A stretch of 64,000 nucleotides of DNA from Fontimonas thermophila (lineage in GTDB: Bacteria; Pseudomonadota; Gammaproteobacteria; Nevskiales; Nevskiaceae): contig NZ_FOOC01000002.1 in NCBI RefSeq assembly GCF_900113085.1, positions 62,001-126,000 on the forward strand, given 5' to 3'. Positions 39,146-48,842 of this stretch are shown piece after piece (positions within the stretch are counted from its first letter, which is position 1; every line of letters begins with the position of its first letter). The translations under genes and the position numbers were made by a program. The notes under the pieces were generated by a model. The model was not told the origin of the DNA. It saw nothing but the letters and a program-made list of their open reading frames with translations, and searched no databases.

Positions 39146-39195
39146 CGTCGATGCGCCGATGACTGTGCTGGTTTTCGGCGCGGCCGTCGGAATCT

Positions 39196-40080
39196 TTAAG
39201 CTGAACGGTGCTGCGCGGCCGCCGGAAGGAGATCGAGCAGGGCCAGTGCGGCGCGGGACGGCGTACGCTGGCGGTGACGGACGACACCGAGCATGCGCTC
39301 CATCTTCAGGCCGGGGATGGCGAGCACCCGCAGCGTGCGATCGGCCATCGACAGAGGGAGCACGCTCCAGCCCAGCCCGATGCCGACGAGCATCTTCAGC
39401 GTCTCCAGATAGTTGGTTGCAAGCCGCACGCGCGGTTCGAGGCCGTGCTGGCGCAGGGCTTGGCGGACGATGCGATGGGTGTACGTGGCTTCGTCGGGCA
39501 GGACGGCCGGATGTTCGGCCAGTTGCGCCAGCGCAAGGCGCCTGAGTCTGGCCAGCGGATGGTGTGGCGAGACGACCACGGCCAGCGGATCCGGCCACAC
39601 CGGACGCGCATCCAAATTGGGGATGGGAACCAGGGGCAGGGTGACGATGCCCAGTTCCAGTTTGCCGCCGAGCACGGCCTCGCAGGCCACTTCCGAATCC
39701 ATGAAGTGCAGATCGAGGTCTACTTGCGGATAACGCTGGGCAAAGGTGCTGAGGACCGGTGGCAGACGGTGCAGGCCGATGTGGTGGCTGGTGCCGATCG
39801 ACAGCCGTCCGCGCACTTCGCCGGCGAGCTGCGACAGCGCGCGCCGGCCGTCCTCGATGTCCTGCAAGACCTTGCGCGCATACGGCAGCAAGGCACGCCC
39901 GGCATCGGTGAGCAGCACCTGACGGCCGACGCGGTCGAACAGCGGTGTTGCGATCTGCGCTTCGAGCGCCTGGATGCGCTTGCTCACCGCGGGTTGCGAC
40001 AGATGCAAGGCCTGCGCGGCGGCGGTGAACGAGCCGGTGTCGGCGACCTCGACGAAGGCCGCGAGTAGCTGGGTATCCAT
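39196..40080 (-). CDS. LysR-family transcriptional regulator divergent from leuC
   Basis: The 294-residue product has a LysR winged helix-turn-helix (about 3-62, with FTAAAQALHLSQPAVSKRIQ) and a substrate-binding-like effector domain (about 90-290). It is transcribed away from leuC across a 115-base gap that holds a T-N11-A type palindrome. Regulators in this place often respond to 2-isopropylmalate or leucine status and control leuCDB; that role is inferred from position. Confidence 0.88.
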   Translation of the reverse strand: MDTQLLAAFVEVADTGSFTAAAQALHLSQPAVSKRIQALEAQIATPLFDRVGRQVLLTDAGRALLPYARKVLQDIEDGRRALSQLAGEVRGRLSIGTSHHIGLHRLPPVLSTFAQRYPQVDLDLHFMDSEVACEAVLGGKLELGIVTLPLVPIPNLDARPVWPDPLAVVVSPHHPLARLRRLALAQLAEHPAVLPDEATYTHRIVRQALRQHGLEPRVRLATNYLETLKMLVGIGLGWSVLPLSMADRTLRVLAIPGLKMERMLGVVRHRQRTPSRAALALLDLLPAAAQHRSA

Positions 40081-40118
40081 GTCGGCGGTTCAATCCATTC
40101 TCATGAGGCATTCTAAAG

Positions 40119-40133
40119 ATGAAAACGATTCAT
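40119..40133. promoter_or_regulatory. Candidate LysR operator before leuC
   Basis: ATGAA-AACGA-TTCAT is a perfect 5-5-5 inverted repeat fitting the T-N11-A pattern (T40120, A40132). A second small palindrome, CTCATGAG, lies at 40100-40107, near the regulator start. Confidence 0.45.
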
Positions 40134-40195
40134 TGGAGTAATTTGTTTTCCCTGCTTAAGATGCGCGCCTCTTGCGGGTAAGTCCGGTGTGTACC

Positions 40196-41602
40196 ATGGG
40201 CAGAACGCTGTACGACAAGATCTGGGATGCGCACGTCGTCAAGGAGTTTGGCGACGGTTCGGCGTTGATTTACATCGATCGTCATCTGGTGCACGAGGTG
40301 ACCAGCCCACAGGCGTTCGACGGTCTGCGCCTGAACGGACGCAAACCCTGGCGGGTGGCGGCGAATCTGGCTGTTGCCGACCACAACGTGCCGACCACGG
40401 CGGACCGGATCCGCGGTATCCGCGATCCGATTTCGCGTGCGCAGGTCGAAGCCCTCGATGCCAATTGCGCGGAGTTTGGCATCACCGAATTTCGCATGAA
40501 CGATCCGCGCCAGGGCATCGTCCATGTCGTCGGCCCGGAGCAGGGAGCGACGCTGCCGGGCATGACCGTGGTCTGCGGCGATTCCCACACGTCGACGCAC
40601 GGAGCCTTCGGCGCGCTCGCGTTCGGCATCGGTACCAGCGAGGTCGAACACGTGCTGGCCACCCAGACCCTGGTGCTCAAGAAAGCCAAGGCGATGCGGA
40701 TCCGTGTCGATGGGGAGGTGGGTGTTGGCATCACCGCCAAGGACATTGCGCTGGCCATCATTGGATCCATCGGTACCGCTGGCGGCACCGGTTATGTCAT
40801 CGAGTATGCGGGCACCGCGATCGAAGCGCTGTCGATGGAGGGGCGCATGACCCTGTGCAACATGGCCATCGAAAGCGGGGCGCGTGCGGGCCTGGTGGCC
40901 GTCGATGACAAGACCATCGCCTATGTCAAAGGTCGGCCCTACGCGCCGAAAGCCCAGTACTGGGATGCCGCCGTGGCAAGCTGGCGGCAGCTGCACAGTG
41001 ATCCGGATGCCCGTTTCGATGCCGAGGTCGTGCTTGATGCGCGCTCGATCGAGCCGCAGGTGACCTGGGGAACCTCGCCGGAGATGGTCGTCCCGGTTTC
41101 CGCGCGCGTGCCGGATCCGGCGCGTGAGGCCGATCCGGTCAAGCGCAGCGGCATGGAAAAAGCACTGGCCTATATGGGGCTTGCCCCGAACACGCCGATC
41201 ACCGATATCCGCATCGACAAGGTGTTCATCGGCTCTTGCACCAATTCACGCATCGAGGATTTGCGCGCGGCCGCCGCCATCGTCAAGGGTCGGCGCAAAG
41301 CGCCTCATGTGAAACTGGCGCTGGTCGTGCCCGGTTCGGGACTGGTCAAGGCCCAGGCCGAAGCCGAAGGCCTTCACCACATCTTCCTCGATGCCGGTTT
41401 TGAATGGCGCGAACCGGGCTGCTCGATGTGCCTGGCGATGAATGCCGACCGTCTTGAACCGGGCGAGCGCTGCGCATCGACATCCAATCGCAACTTCGAA
41501 GGCCGCCAGGGTCAGGGTGGCCGTACCCACCTAGTGTCACCGGCCATGGCCGCTGCGGCGGCGATTGCAGGCCATTTCGTCGACGTCCGGAGCATGCACT
41601 GA
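40196..41602 (+). CDS. leuC: 3-isopropylmalate dehydratase large subunit
   Basis: LeuC is the [4Fe-4S]-bearing large subunit of isopropylmalate isomerase. The 468-residue product starts [14 protein letters not shown] and has the iron-sulfur ligands C348 (GSCTNSR), C409 and C412 (GCSMC). A TTG 24 bases upstream is in frame but ATG 40196 matches family starts. The stop overlaps leuD (ATGA). Confidence 0.97.
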   Translation: MGRTLYDKIWDAHVVKEFGDGSALIYIDRHLVHEVTSPQAFDGLRLNGRKPWRVAANLAVADHNVPTTADRIRGIRDPISRAQVEALDANCAEFGITEFRMNDPRQGIVHVVGPEQGATLPGMTVVCGDSHTSTHGAFGALAFGIGTSEVEHVLATQTLVLKKAKAMRIRVDGEVGVGITAKDIALAIIGSIGTAGGTGYVIEYAGTAIEALSMEGRMTLCNMAIESGARAGLVAVDDKTIAYVKGRPYAPKAQYWDAAVASWRQLHSDPDARFDAEVVLDARSIEPQVTWGTSPEMVVPVSARVPDPAREADPVKRSGMEKALAYMGLAPNTPITDIRIDKVFIGSCTNSRIEDLRAAAAIVKGRRKAPHVKLALVVPGSGLVKAQAEAEGLHHIFLDAGFEWREPGCSMCLAMNADRLEPGERCASTSNRNFEGRQGQGGRTHLVSPAMAAAAAIAGHFVDVRSMH

Positions 41603-42240
41603 TGCGCGCCTTTACCGTCGTTACGTCCAAGGTGCTGCCGCTCGATCGCGCCAATGTCGATACCGATGCGATCATTCCCAAGCAGTATCTGAAATCGATC
41701 CGCCGCACCGGCTTTGGCCCGTTTTTGTTCGACGACTGGCGTTATCTCGATCCCGGAACGCTCGAAATCGACCCGGCGACGCGTCGGCCCAACCCCGAGT
41801 TCGTGCTCAACGATCCCCGGCACGCCGGTGCGCAGATTCTGGTCGCGCGCGACAACTTTGGCTGTGGTTCTTCGCGCGAGCACGCAGTGTGGGCGCTCGA
41901 TGACTACGGTTTCCGGGCCGTGATCGCCCCGAGCTTTGCCGACATCTTCTACTCGAACTGCTTCAAGAACGGCCTGTTGCCGGTCGTTCTCACCGCCGAG
42001 GAGGTACAGGCGATTTTCGAGTGTGTCGCGGCCGATGCCGATGCGCTGTTCACGATTGATCTGCCGGCGCAGACGGTGCGTTTGCCCTGCGGCCGGGTCT
42101 GCCGGTTCGACATCCATCCCCATCACAAGCACAACCTGATCAACGGTCTGGACGAAATCGGCCTGACGCTTGCTCATGCCGACGCGATCAAGGCATACGA
42201 GGCCAAGCGGCGGCGCGAGGCTCCCTGGCTGTTCGAATGA
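41602..42240 (+). CDS. leuD: 3-isopropylmalate dehydratase small subunit
   Basis: LeuD is the swivelling small subunit that completes the isomerase with LeuC. The 212-residue product has the [14 protein letters not shown] motif, the [11 protein letters not shown] loop and the [16 protein letters not shown] stretch of the family. It overlaps leuC and leuB by four bases on either side, so subunits are made together. Confidence 0.97.
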   Translation: MRAFTVVTSKVLPLDRANVDTDAIIPKQYLKSIRRTGFGPFLFDDWRYLDPGTLEIDPATRRPNPEFVLNDPRHAGAQILVARDNFGCGSSREHAVWALDDYGFRAVIAPSFADIFYSNCFKNGLLPVVLTAEEVQAIFECVAADADALFTIDLPAQTVRLPCGRVCRFDIHPHHKHNLINGLDEIGLTLAHADAIKAYEAKRRREAPWLFE

Positions 42241-43334
42241 CGACACCTGAAACAATGAAAAACATCCTCATCCTCCCGGGCGACTACATCGGCCCGGAAG
42301 TCATGGCCGAGGCCGTGAAAGTGCTCGAGGTCTTCAAGGCGGAAGGCGAGCCGATCGCATGGTCGTTCGGTCATCTCGGCGGCGCCGCCTATGAAGCCGA
42401 AGGCCATCCCTATCCCCCATCGACCCAGCAAGCCGCGCGTGCCGCCGATGCGATTCTGATGGGCGCAGTCGGCGGACCCAAATACGACGGGCTGCCGCGC
42501 GCGGTACGCCCGGAGCAGGGCATTCTCGGCATCCGCAAGGATCTGGGTTTGTTCGCCAACCTGCGCCCGGCACTGGCCTACGAGGCGCTCGCTGCGGCCT
42601 CACCGCTCAAGCCGGAGCTGATCGCAGGTTTGGACGTGCTGATCGTCCGTGAACTGACGGGCGATATCTACTTCGGACAGCCGCGCGGCCGGCGCAAGAC
42701 CGCCGATGGGCACGACGAAGGCTATGACACCATGCACTACAGCGTGCCGGAGATCGAACGCATCGCCCACGTCGCCTTCCAGGCGGCGCGCAAGCGCCGG
42801 CGGCGGCTGTGCTCGGTGGACAAGGAAAACGTGCTCGAGACCTCGCGGCTGTGGCGCGAGGTGATGATCCGTGTCGGCCGGGATTATCCCGATGTCGAGC
42901 TCACGCACTTGTACGTGGACAACGCGGCGATGCAGCTCATCAAGAATCCGCGACAGTTCGACGTGATCGTCACCGGCAATCTGTTCGGCGATATCCTCTC
43001 CGACGAGGCTTCGCAGCTCGCGGGTTCGATCGGCATGCTGCCGTCGGCCTCGCTCGACGCAAACAACAAGGGTTTGTACGAGCCGATCCACGGCAGCGCG
43101 CCGGACATTGCCGGTCAGAACAAGGCCAATCCGCTGGCGATGATTCTGTCGGTGGGCATGATGTTCAAATACAGTTTCGGTCGCACCGATCTCGCCGACC
43201 GCATCGATGCCGCAGTGCGCAAGGTGTTGCAGGACGGCAAGCGCACGGGCGATATCGCACAGCCGGGCGAGCCGGTCATCGGCACGCAGGAAATGGGTGC
43301 GGCCGTCGTCGATGCATTGAGGACTTCGAAATGA
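42237..43334 (+). CDS. leuB: 3-isopropylmalate dehydrogenase
   Basis: LeuB oxidatively decarboxylates 3-isopropylmalate. The 365-residue product has the GGPKYD region, [11 protein letters not shown], the catalytic [12 protein letters not shown], and [20 protein letters not shown] with metal-binding aspartates. It starts at ATG 42237 overlapping leuD; a second ATG 18 bases on (MKNILIL) could be the real start. Its stop overlaps asd. Confidence 0.97.
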   Translation: MTTPETMKNILILPGDYIGPEVMAEAVKVLEVFKAEGEPIAWSFGHLGGAAYEAEGHPYPPSTQQAARAADAILMGAVGGPKYDGLPRAVRPEQGILGIRKDLGLFANLRPALAYEALAAASPLKPELIAGLDVLIVRELTGDIYFGQPRGRRKTADGHDEGYDTMHYSVPEIERIAHVAFQAARKRRRRLCSVDKENVLETSRLWREVMIRVGRDYPDVELTHLYVDNAAMQLIKNPRQFDVIVTGNLFGDILSDEASQLAGSIGMLPSASLDANNKGLYEPIHGSAPDIAGQNKANPLAMILSVGMMFKYSFGRTDLADRIDAAVRKVLQDGKRTGDIAQPGEPVIGTQEMGAAVVDALRTSK

Positions 43335-44452
43335 CAAAAGTTGGAATGGTGGGCTGGCGTGGGATGGTCGGATCCGTGCTGATGCAGCGCATGCAGGAGG
43401 AAAACGATTTTGCGCTGATCGAACCGTATTTCTTTTCGACCTCTGCGGTCGGAGCGGCCGGTCCGAAGATCGCTGGCCGCGAGACGCCGGCGCTTCTGGA
43501 TGCGAACAGCATCGATGCGCTCGCCGCGATGGATGTGATCATCACCTGCCAGGGCGGTGATTACACGCACGCGGTATTTCCGAAGCTGCGTGAAAGCGGC
43601 TGGAAGGGTTACTGGATCGATGCGGCCAGTGCGCTGCGGATGAGAGACGATGCGGTGATCGTCCTCGATCCGGTCAACCGGCCGGTGATCGAGCAGGCGC
43701 TCGCGCGCGGCGTCAGGAACTACATCGGCGGGAACTGCACGGTGTCGCTGATGCTGATGGCGGTCGGTGCGCTCTACAAAGCCGATCTGGTCGAGTGGAT
43801 GACTGCGATGACGTATCAGGCGGCATCCGGCGCGGGGGCGGCCAACATGCGCGAGCTGCTGGTGCAGATGGGCATGCTCGAGCGCGCGGTCGCCGGCGAG
43901 CTCGCGGATCCGGCCGCGGCGATTCTCGACATCGACCGCAAGGTTGCATCCGTGCAGCGCAGCGCCGATTTTCCGACGCAGCAATTCGGCGTGCCCCTGG
44001 CAGGATCGCTGATCCCCTACATCGACAAGCCGCTCGACAACGGTCAGTCCAGGGAAGAATGGAAGGGCCAGGCCGAAACCAACAAGATTCTCGGCCGCGA
44101 GACGCATCCGGTGCCGGTCGATGGCATCTGTGTGCGTGTCGGCGCGATGCGCTGCCATTCGCAGGCTCTGACGATCAAGCTCAAGCGCGACGTGCCGCTG
44201 GCCGAGATCGAGGCGATGATCCGCGCCGACAACCCCTGGGTTCGTGTCGTCCCCAATACGCGGGAGGATTCGATCAGGCATTTGACGCCGGTTGCGGTGA
44301 CCGGAACCCTGCAGGTTGCCGTCGGCCGCCTGCGCAAGCTCAACATGGGGCCGACTTATCTCGGTGCGTTCACCGTCGGCGATCAGCTCCTGTGGGGAGC
44401 GGCCGAGCCTTTGCGGCGCATGCTGCGCATCCTGCTCGAGCATCACGGCTAG
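43331..44452 (+). CDS. asd: Aspartate-semialdehyde dehydrogenase
   Basis: Asd makes aspartate semialdehyde for lysine, threonine, methionine and diaminopimelate. The 373-residue protein has [11 protein letters not shown] for NADP, the catalytic C136 in GGNCTVSLM, and the substrate-binding [11 protein letters not shown] motif. It is the gamma-proteobacterial-type Asd. The ATG overlaps the leuB stop by four bases. Confidence 0.97.
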   Translation: MTKVGMVGWRGMVGSVLMQRMQEENDFALIEPYFFSTSAVGAAGPKIAGRETPALLDANSIDALAAMDVIITCQGGDYTHAVFPKLRESGWKGYWIDAASALRMRDDAVIVLDPVNRPVIEQALARGVRNYIGGNCTVSLMLMAVGALYKADLVEWMTAMTYQAASGAGAANMRELLVQMGMLERAVAGELADPAAAILDIDRKVASVQRSADFPTQQFGVPLAGSLIPYIDKPLDNGQSREEWKGQAETNKILGRETHPVPVDGICVRVGAMRCHSQALTIKLKRDVPLAEIEAMIRADNPWVRVVPNTREDSIRHLTPVAVTGTLQVAVGRLRKLNMGPTYLGAFTVGDQLLWGAAEPLRRMLRILLEHHG

Positions 44453-44490
44453 AATCGCCGGCATGCCCTGCACGCTGCTCTGAAAGTCCG

Positions 44491-45510
44491 ATGAGTCGTC
44501 GTTTCGATGTGGCCGTGCTCGGCGCCGACAGTGTCATCGGCCATGCCCTGCTGGAACTGATCGCGGAGCGTCGTTTCCCGGTTGGTGAAATAAGCGCTCT
44601 GGCGCTCGGTGCCGAGCAGGGTGCGAGTGTGGATTTCGCCGGCACGACGCTGATGCTCGACGATGCCACGGCTTTCGATTTCACCCAGGCGCAGCTGTGT
44701 TTCCTGGCCTCCGATGACCCGCGGCTCGCGGCCCAGGCCGAACGCGCCGCCGACGCCGGCTGTGTCGTCATCGATGCCGGCGGCACCCTGTGGCGCGATC
44801 CAGAGATCCCCCGCGTCGTGCCGGAAATCAACGCACCGGCTTTGCGCGGCTTCCAGGCGCGCGGCATCGTCGCCGCTCCAGATGCCCTCGTCGTCCCCTT
44901 GGCGCTGGCACTGGCACCCTTACACCGTCTGGCCGGCATCCGCCGCATCGCGGCCACCGCCATCGTGCCGGTGTCCGATGCCGGCCGCCTGGCCTTCGAG
45001 GATCTCGCACGCGAGACCGTGGCGCTGCTCAATGCGCGCCATTACGAGCGGCGTCATTTTCCGCAGCAGATCGCTTTCAATCTCATCGGTCAGATCGGCC
45101 CGGCCGGTGCAGGCGGTGCGACCGAGCGCGAGCGGCGCGTCATCGATGATCTGCGTGCACTGTTAGACACCCCGGAACTGGCCGTCGGTTTGACGGTTGT
45201 CCAGGGGGCGGTGTTTTATGGTTACGCGCTGGCAGTGGAAGTGCAGCTGGCTGCGGCGCAGGATTTCGATGCGATCGTCCAGGCTCTGCGCACGGCGCCA
45301 GGTCTGGAATTGATCGACAGCCTAGAGGCCGCGGATTGTCCGTCGCCGGTCACCGACGCCACCAGCACGGAGGCGGTCCGCCTGGCACGCCTGCGTCCCG
45401 GCAGCGCTGCCGATACGGTGATGTTCTGGCTCACCGCCGACAACGTACGCCGCGCCGCGGCCCTGAATGCGCTCGCATCCGCCGAGATCCTGGTTCGCGA
45501 GCACCTCTGA
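44491..45510 (+). CDS. usg: Asd paralogue Usg-like, catalytic Cys missing
   Basis: The 339-residue product is homologous to aspartate-semialdehyde dehydrogenase in fold: a Rossmann start (AVLGADSVIGHALLELI) and dimerisation domain with PQQIAFNLIGQIG. The catalytic cysteine is absent; the equivalent loop reads APDALVV, so it is not expected to be an active dehydrogenase. Usg-like proteins regularly follow asd in gammaproteobacteria and precede truA in E. coli. Function is unknown. ATG 44491 follows asd by 38 bases. Confidence 0.88.
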   Translation: MSRRFDVAVLGADSVIGHALLELIAERRFPVGEISALALGAEQGASVDFAGTTLMLDDATAFDFTQAQLCFLASDDPRLAAQAERAADAGCVVIDAGGTLWRDPEIPRVVPEINAPALRGFQARGIVAAPDALVVPLALALAPLHRLAGIRRIAATAIVPVSDAGRLAFEDLARETVALLNARHYERRHFPQQIAFNLIGQIGPAGAGGATERERRVIDDLRALLDTPELAVGLTVVQGAVFYGYALAVEVQLAAAQDFDAIVQALRTAPGLELIDSLEAADCPSPVTDATSTEAVRLARLRPGSAADTVMFWLTADNVRRAAALNALASAEILVREHL

Positions 45511-45527
45511 AATTCGCCCAAGGCGTG

Positions 45528-45568
45528 TTGCCGTATCGATAATTCATCGGGTATAAAAGGGTTTATAC
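45528..45568 (+). promoter_or_regulatory. Promoter with embedded palindrome before fimV
   Basis: TTGCCG (45528-45533), an 18-base spacer and TATAAA (45552-45557) form a good sigma-70 match. The -10 box is inside a perfect 7-4-7 inverted repeat, GTATAAA-AGGG-TTTATAC (45551-45568), which could be an operator or a 5' hairpin. The following leader to the fimV start is about 65 bases. Confidence 0.55.
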
Positions 45569-45633
45569 GCGTAAATTCACTTGCCGCATGAATACCCATG
45601 CCGCGCGGCAAGCAGGCTGGAACCGGAGACTTT

Positions 45634-48174
45634 ATGAGGCGCTCGTTCCCACGTATGGCGGCACTGTTCGCAGCGGGATGGATGTCTGCCGCCGCCGCGT
45701 TGGGCTTGGGCGACATCGATGTCCGCTCGCGTCTGAATCAGCGCTTCTCAGCCACGATTCCGCTGACATCGACGAGCGCTGCAGAGCTGCAGACCCTTAA
45801 GATCGGCCTGGCCAGCAATGCCGAATTCGCCAAGGCTGGCATCGAACGGCCGGCGTATTTGTCTTCGCTCAAGTTCGAGGTGAAGACCGACGGCGTTCCG
45901 CGCATCGAGATCACCAGCGATCAGCCTGCGCGCGAACCTTTCCTGACCTTGCTGCTCGAGGTCAGCAGTGGAGGCAACCGCCTGCTCCGTGAGTACACGG
46001 TCTTTCTCGATCCGCCGGATTACACCGCGCCGGAGGCCGCCGCCGTCACGTTTTATGAAACTGCGGCCGAAGCTGCCGCCAAGGCCGAGCGCGGCGTCCC
46101 ACCGCCGGAGGTACGATCGAGCGCGCCTGCTTCGGCAAAGACGATGCAGCCGGATCAGGCGCAGCCGCGTGCCGCTCCGGCTCCGATTCCACAAGAGCCC
46201 GTAGTCGCGGGCAGCCAATACGGGCCGGTGCGGGCAGCCGAGACACTGTGGAGCATTGCCACGCGCCTGCGCCCGCCGTCGGCGACGATGGATCAGGTGC
46301 TGCTCGCCCTCTACCGGACCAATCCCCAGGCCTTCGATGGCGGTATCGATGGCTTGCTCAAAGGCGCCATGCTCAAGGTGCCGTCGGCCGAGGCCATCAC
46401 CGCCCTCGACCCGGCCGAGGCGCGCGCCGAAGTCCAGCGTCTGCGCGGTGTGCCGAAACCGGCTGCGACCGCGGCTGTTGTGCCGCGCCGCCCGCCCGCC
46501 GTTCCCGAGCCCGTACACGCAGCGCCGGTGGCCGAACCAGCGCCTGCCGCCGCTACGCTTTCCGTGCCGGCTCCGGCGGCGTCGAATGCACCTCCGCCGG
46601 AGCCGCCGGCTGCGGAAGAACCGGCGTCCGTCATGCCGACGGAACCGGTATCCAGCACCAACAGCGCCGCTGTGGCGGCTTCTTCCGCACCCCAAACCTC
46701 CGAAACCGCGCAGCCGGTAGCGGAGGCGGCCGCTTCGCCGGCGCCACAGGCGGCAACCCCGGCCGCACAGGACGACACACCGCCCGCATCCGAGCCGCCA
46801 CAGGAAGAATCTTTGAACAGCGGCACATCCGCAGCGAGGGAATCCGGGCTGATCGAGACCTTGCTATTGCCGCTGATCGGCGGGCTGCTCATCGTCGGCG
46901 CGCTGGGTTATTTGCTGTCGCGGGTGTTGGCGCGGCGCAGGGCCGGCGGTCAGGCCGCACCCTCGCCGGCGCGCAATGCCCCGGTGCACAAGCCTGCGGT
47001 GGTGCCCAGGCCGGCGGCTGCTGCATCTGCCGCTGCCGCCGCGGCACCGGCGGCGCGCAGCGTCGAGGAGGAGATCCAGGCCCTGCAAGAAGCGCTGGAC
47101 CAGGAGGAGGCCGCGCAAACCCAGCGCACTGGCCTCCAGCCCGCCGCGACGCAACAGATCCGCACCCAGCAGCTTCATCCGCAGCCGGCCGCTACGCCCC
47201 CTTCGGCGGCGGTGCCGGCCGGTGTTCCCGCCGACTCCGCAGGCGCGGCGACCGAGGCAGTCGATTTCGATCTGACCGGCCAGTTCGAGGCGCAGACGGT
47301 CCAGATCAATCTGGACGCCAATGACCCCGTGTCCGAGGCCGACTTCCATCTCGCATACGGCTTGTACGACGAAGCTGCGCTCTTGCTCCGGCAGGCTGCC
47401 GAAAAAGAACCTCATCGCGCGGATATCCGTCTCAAGCTACTCGAGACCTACTTTGCCGCTGGCAGGAAAGCCGAGTTCCAAGAAGCCGCGGCGGCAGCCC
47501 GTGCCCTGCTGTCGGCGGCGGACTGGCAGAAGGTCACCATCATGGGCCAGCAACTGGCGCCGGATTCCCCTTTGTTTGGCGAGCCGGCAGGGGTAGCGGC
47601 GGAGGCATCGGTCGATCTCGATCTCGGAAGCCCCGCCGAGCCGGCAGACGCGGCCGAGCCGGCGCGTGCGGCCGAGCCGGTGCTCGATTTCAGGCTCGAT
47701 GAGTTCGATGCGCCCAAGCTCGATGAGCCCAAGCTAGATCTGGCCACGACGGACAAGGCCGAGATGCTGGAGTTCGATTTGAGCCAGTTCGATCTTGCCG
47801 AGCCGGCAGCGGCAGCCCCCGCTGCCGGCCGCGACGAAGCCCGCAGCCTGGATTTCGATCTGGATACCATCAGTCTCGATACCGAGCCGCCCAAGCCGCA
47901 GAGCGCCGAGGTGGCTGCGCCGCAGCGTCCGCTGGATGAGGCACTGGCCGCCGAGGTCGCGGACATCAAGCTCGACGATATCGATCTGGCCGACATGCCG
48001 ATCGAGGGGGGCGGGGCGGTGGGTGACGAGACCAGCACCAAGCTCGATCTCGCGCGGGCGTATGTCGATATGGGGGACAACGAGATGGCGCGCGCGCTGC
48101 TCGACGAGGTCGTCCAGCACGGCAACGCGCAGCAGAAGCAGCAAGCCCAGGCGTTGATCGCCCGTCTGGCCTGA
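45634..48174 (+). CDS. fimV: FimV-like polar/pilus assembly protein
   Basis: FimV organises the cell pole and supports type IV pili in relatives. The 846-residue product has a signal peptide (about 1-24), a periplasmic FimV N-terminal domain, a LysM-like segment (YGPVRAAETLWSIA and following) near 195-250, a long Pro/Ala-rich linker, one transmembrane helix (about 406-428), and a cytoplasmic part with acidic repeats and a TPR-like C-terminal domain (KLDLARAYVDMGDNEMARALL). ATG 45634 has a GGAGA ribosome-binding site; an in-frame ATG lies 36 bases upstream. An 18-base repeat at 47636-47690 encodes AEPADA-like units. Confidence 0.9.
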   Translation: MRRSFPRMAALFAAGWMSAAAALGLGDIDVRSRLNQRFSATIPLTSTSAAELQTLKIGLASNAEFAKAGIERPAYLSSLKFEVKTDGVPRIEITSDQPAREPFLTLLLEVSSGGNRLLREYTVFLDPPDYTAPEAAAVTFYETAAEAAAKAERGVPPPEVRSSAPASAKTMQPDQAQPRAAPAPIPQEPVVAGSQYGPVRAAETLWSIATRLRPPSATMDQVLLALYRTNPQAFDGGIDGLLKGAMLKVPSAEAITALDPAEARAEVQRLRGVPKPAATAAVVPRRPPAVPEPVHAAPVAEPAPAAATLSVPAPAASNAPPPEPPAAEEPASVMPTEPVSSTNSAAVAASSAPQTSETAQPVAEAAASPAPQAATPAAQDDTPPASEPPQEESLNSGTSAARESGLIETLLLPLIGGLLIVGALGYLLSRVLARRRAGGQAAPSPARNAPVHKPAVVPRPAAAASAAAAAAPAARSVEEEIQALQEALDQEEAAQTQRTGLQPAATQQIRTQQLHPQPAATPPSAAVPAGVPADSAGAATEAVDFDLTGQFEAQTVQINLDANDPVSEADFHLAYGLYDEAALLLRQAAEKEPHRADIRLKLLETYFAAGRKAEFQEAAAAARALLSAADWQKVTIMGQQLAPDSPLFGEPAGVAAEASVDLDLGSPAEPADAAEPARAAEPVLDFRLDEFDAPKLDEPKLDLATTDKAEMLEFDLSQFDLAEPAAAAPAAGRDEARSLDFDLDTISLDTEPPKPQSAEVAAPQRPLDEALAAEVADIKLDDIDLADMPIEGGGAVGDETSTKLDLARAYVDMGDNEMARALLDEVVQHGNAQQKQQAQALIARLA

Positions 48175-48194
48175 TTTTTCTGCCCGGGGAGCGG

Positions 48195-48842
48195 ATGCAT
48201 CCCGCTGTCCGCCTGCTGTGCCTGATGGCGCTTTCATCCGCGCTGCCGGCCATGAGCCTTCATGCCCTTGCGGCATTGTGTGCAGCCGGGATACTCGCCT
48301 ATTGGAGGCTGGTGCCGTCGGCGATGAGCCGTCTGGCGAGTGGAGTTTGGCGTCTGCGCTGGCTGTTGCTGGCCATTTTCGTGCTCTATGTCGGGTTCAC
48401 GCCAGGTGAACCCCTGCTGCCGGCGCTGCCGGGATTGAGCCGCGAAGGATTCGCAGAGGGCATCCGCCGTGCGCTGGTGCTGATCGACCTGCTCGTATGC
48501 GTGTATCTGCTGCTGGCGGTCACCCCGGTGGCGGATTTGATCGGGGCCATCGCGCTGTTGCTCGCACCATTGCGGATCCTCGGCGTGGATCCGCGGCGTA
48601 TCGGTCTGCGCGTCGCGCTGGCGCTGGAGGGCGTCGGGGAAATGCAGGCGCGGCTCAAGCGGGCCGGGCGGATCGAAGACGGTGCCTGGGCTGCCCGTGC
48701 GGCGCGGCTGATCGCAGATATCGAATCGGGCGCGGAAGGCCCGACCGCAGCCGTGTCCATGCCGCCGATGCGCCGGCCGCGCTGGTGGGAGTGGCTGCTA
48801 CCGCTGGCTTTGCTGGGAGGGCTGCACACGTGGACGCCCTGA
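48195..48842 (+). CDS. EcfT/CbiQ-like membrane protein (orphan)
   Basis: The 215-residue product has about five hydrophobic helices with a cytoplasmic loop containing ALEGVGEMQARLKRAGRIEDGAWAARAA, which recalls the coupling segment of energy-coupling-factor T components (CbiQ/EcfT). No ATPase or substrate-binding S component is nearby. It lies 20 bases after fimV and overlaps truA by 13 bases. Family assignment is moderate; function unknown. Confidence 0.6.
   Translation: MHPAVRLLCLMALSSALPAMSLHALAALCAAGILAYWRLVPSAMSRLASGVWRLRWLLLAIFVLYVGFTPGEPLLPALPGLSREGFAEGIRRALVLIDLLVCVYLLLAVTPVADLIGAIALLLAPLRILGVDPRRIGLRVALALEGVGEMQARLKRAGRIEDGAWAARAARLIADIESGAEGPTAAVSMPPMRRPRWWEWLLPLALLGGLHTWTP

Noticed and set aside
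38765-40111. Long minus-strand open frame of 448 residues over the LysR gene
   Set aside because: Its first two thirds are an Arg/Ala-rich shadow of the LysR gene in another frame. Only the last part, from ATG at 39145, has a protein-like composition and is reported as the 126-residue gene.
44440-44490. Promoter TAGAAT at the end of asd for usg
   Set aside because: The box overlaps the asd stop and has no suitable -35 or TG extension, so it may be chance.
44491-45510. Second active aspartate-semialdehyde dehydrogenase
   Set aside because: The loop that should hold the catalytic cysteine reads APDALVV, so it is called Usg-like and not Asd.
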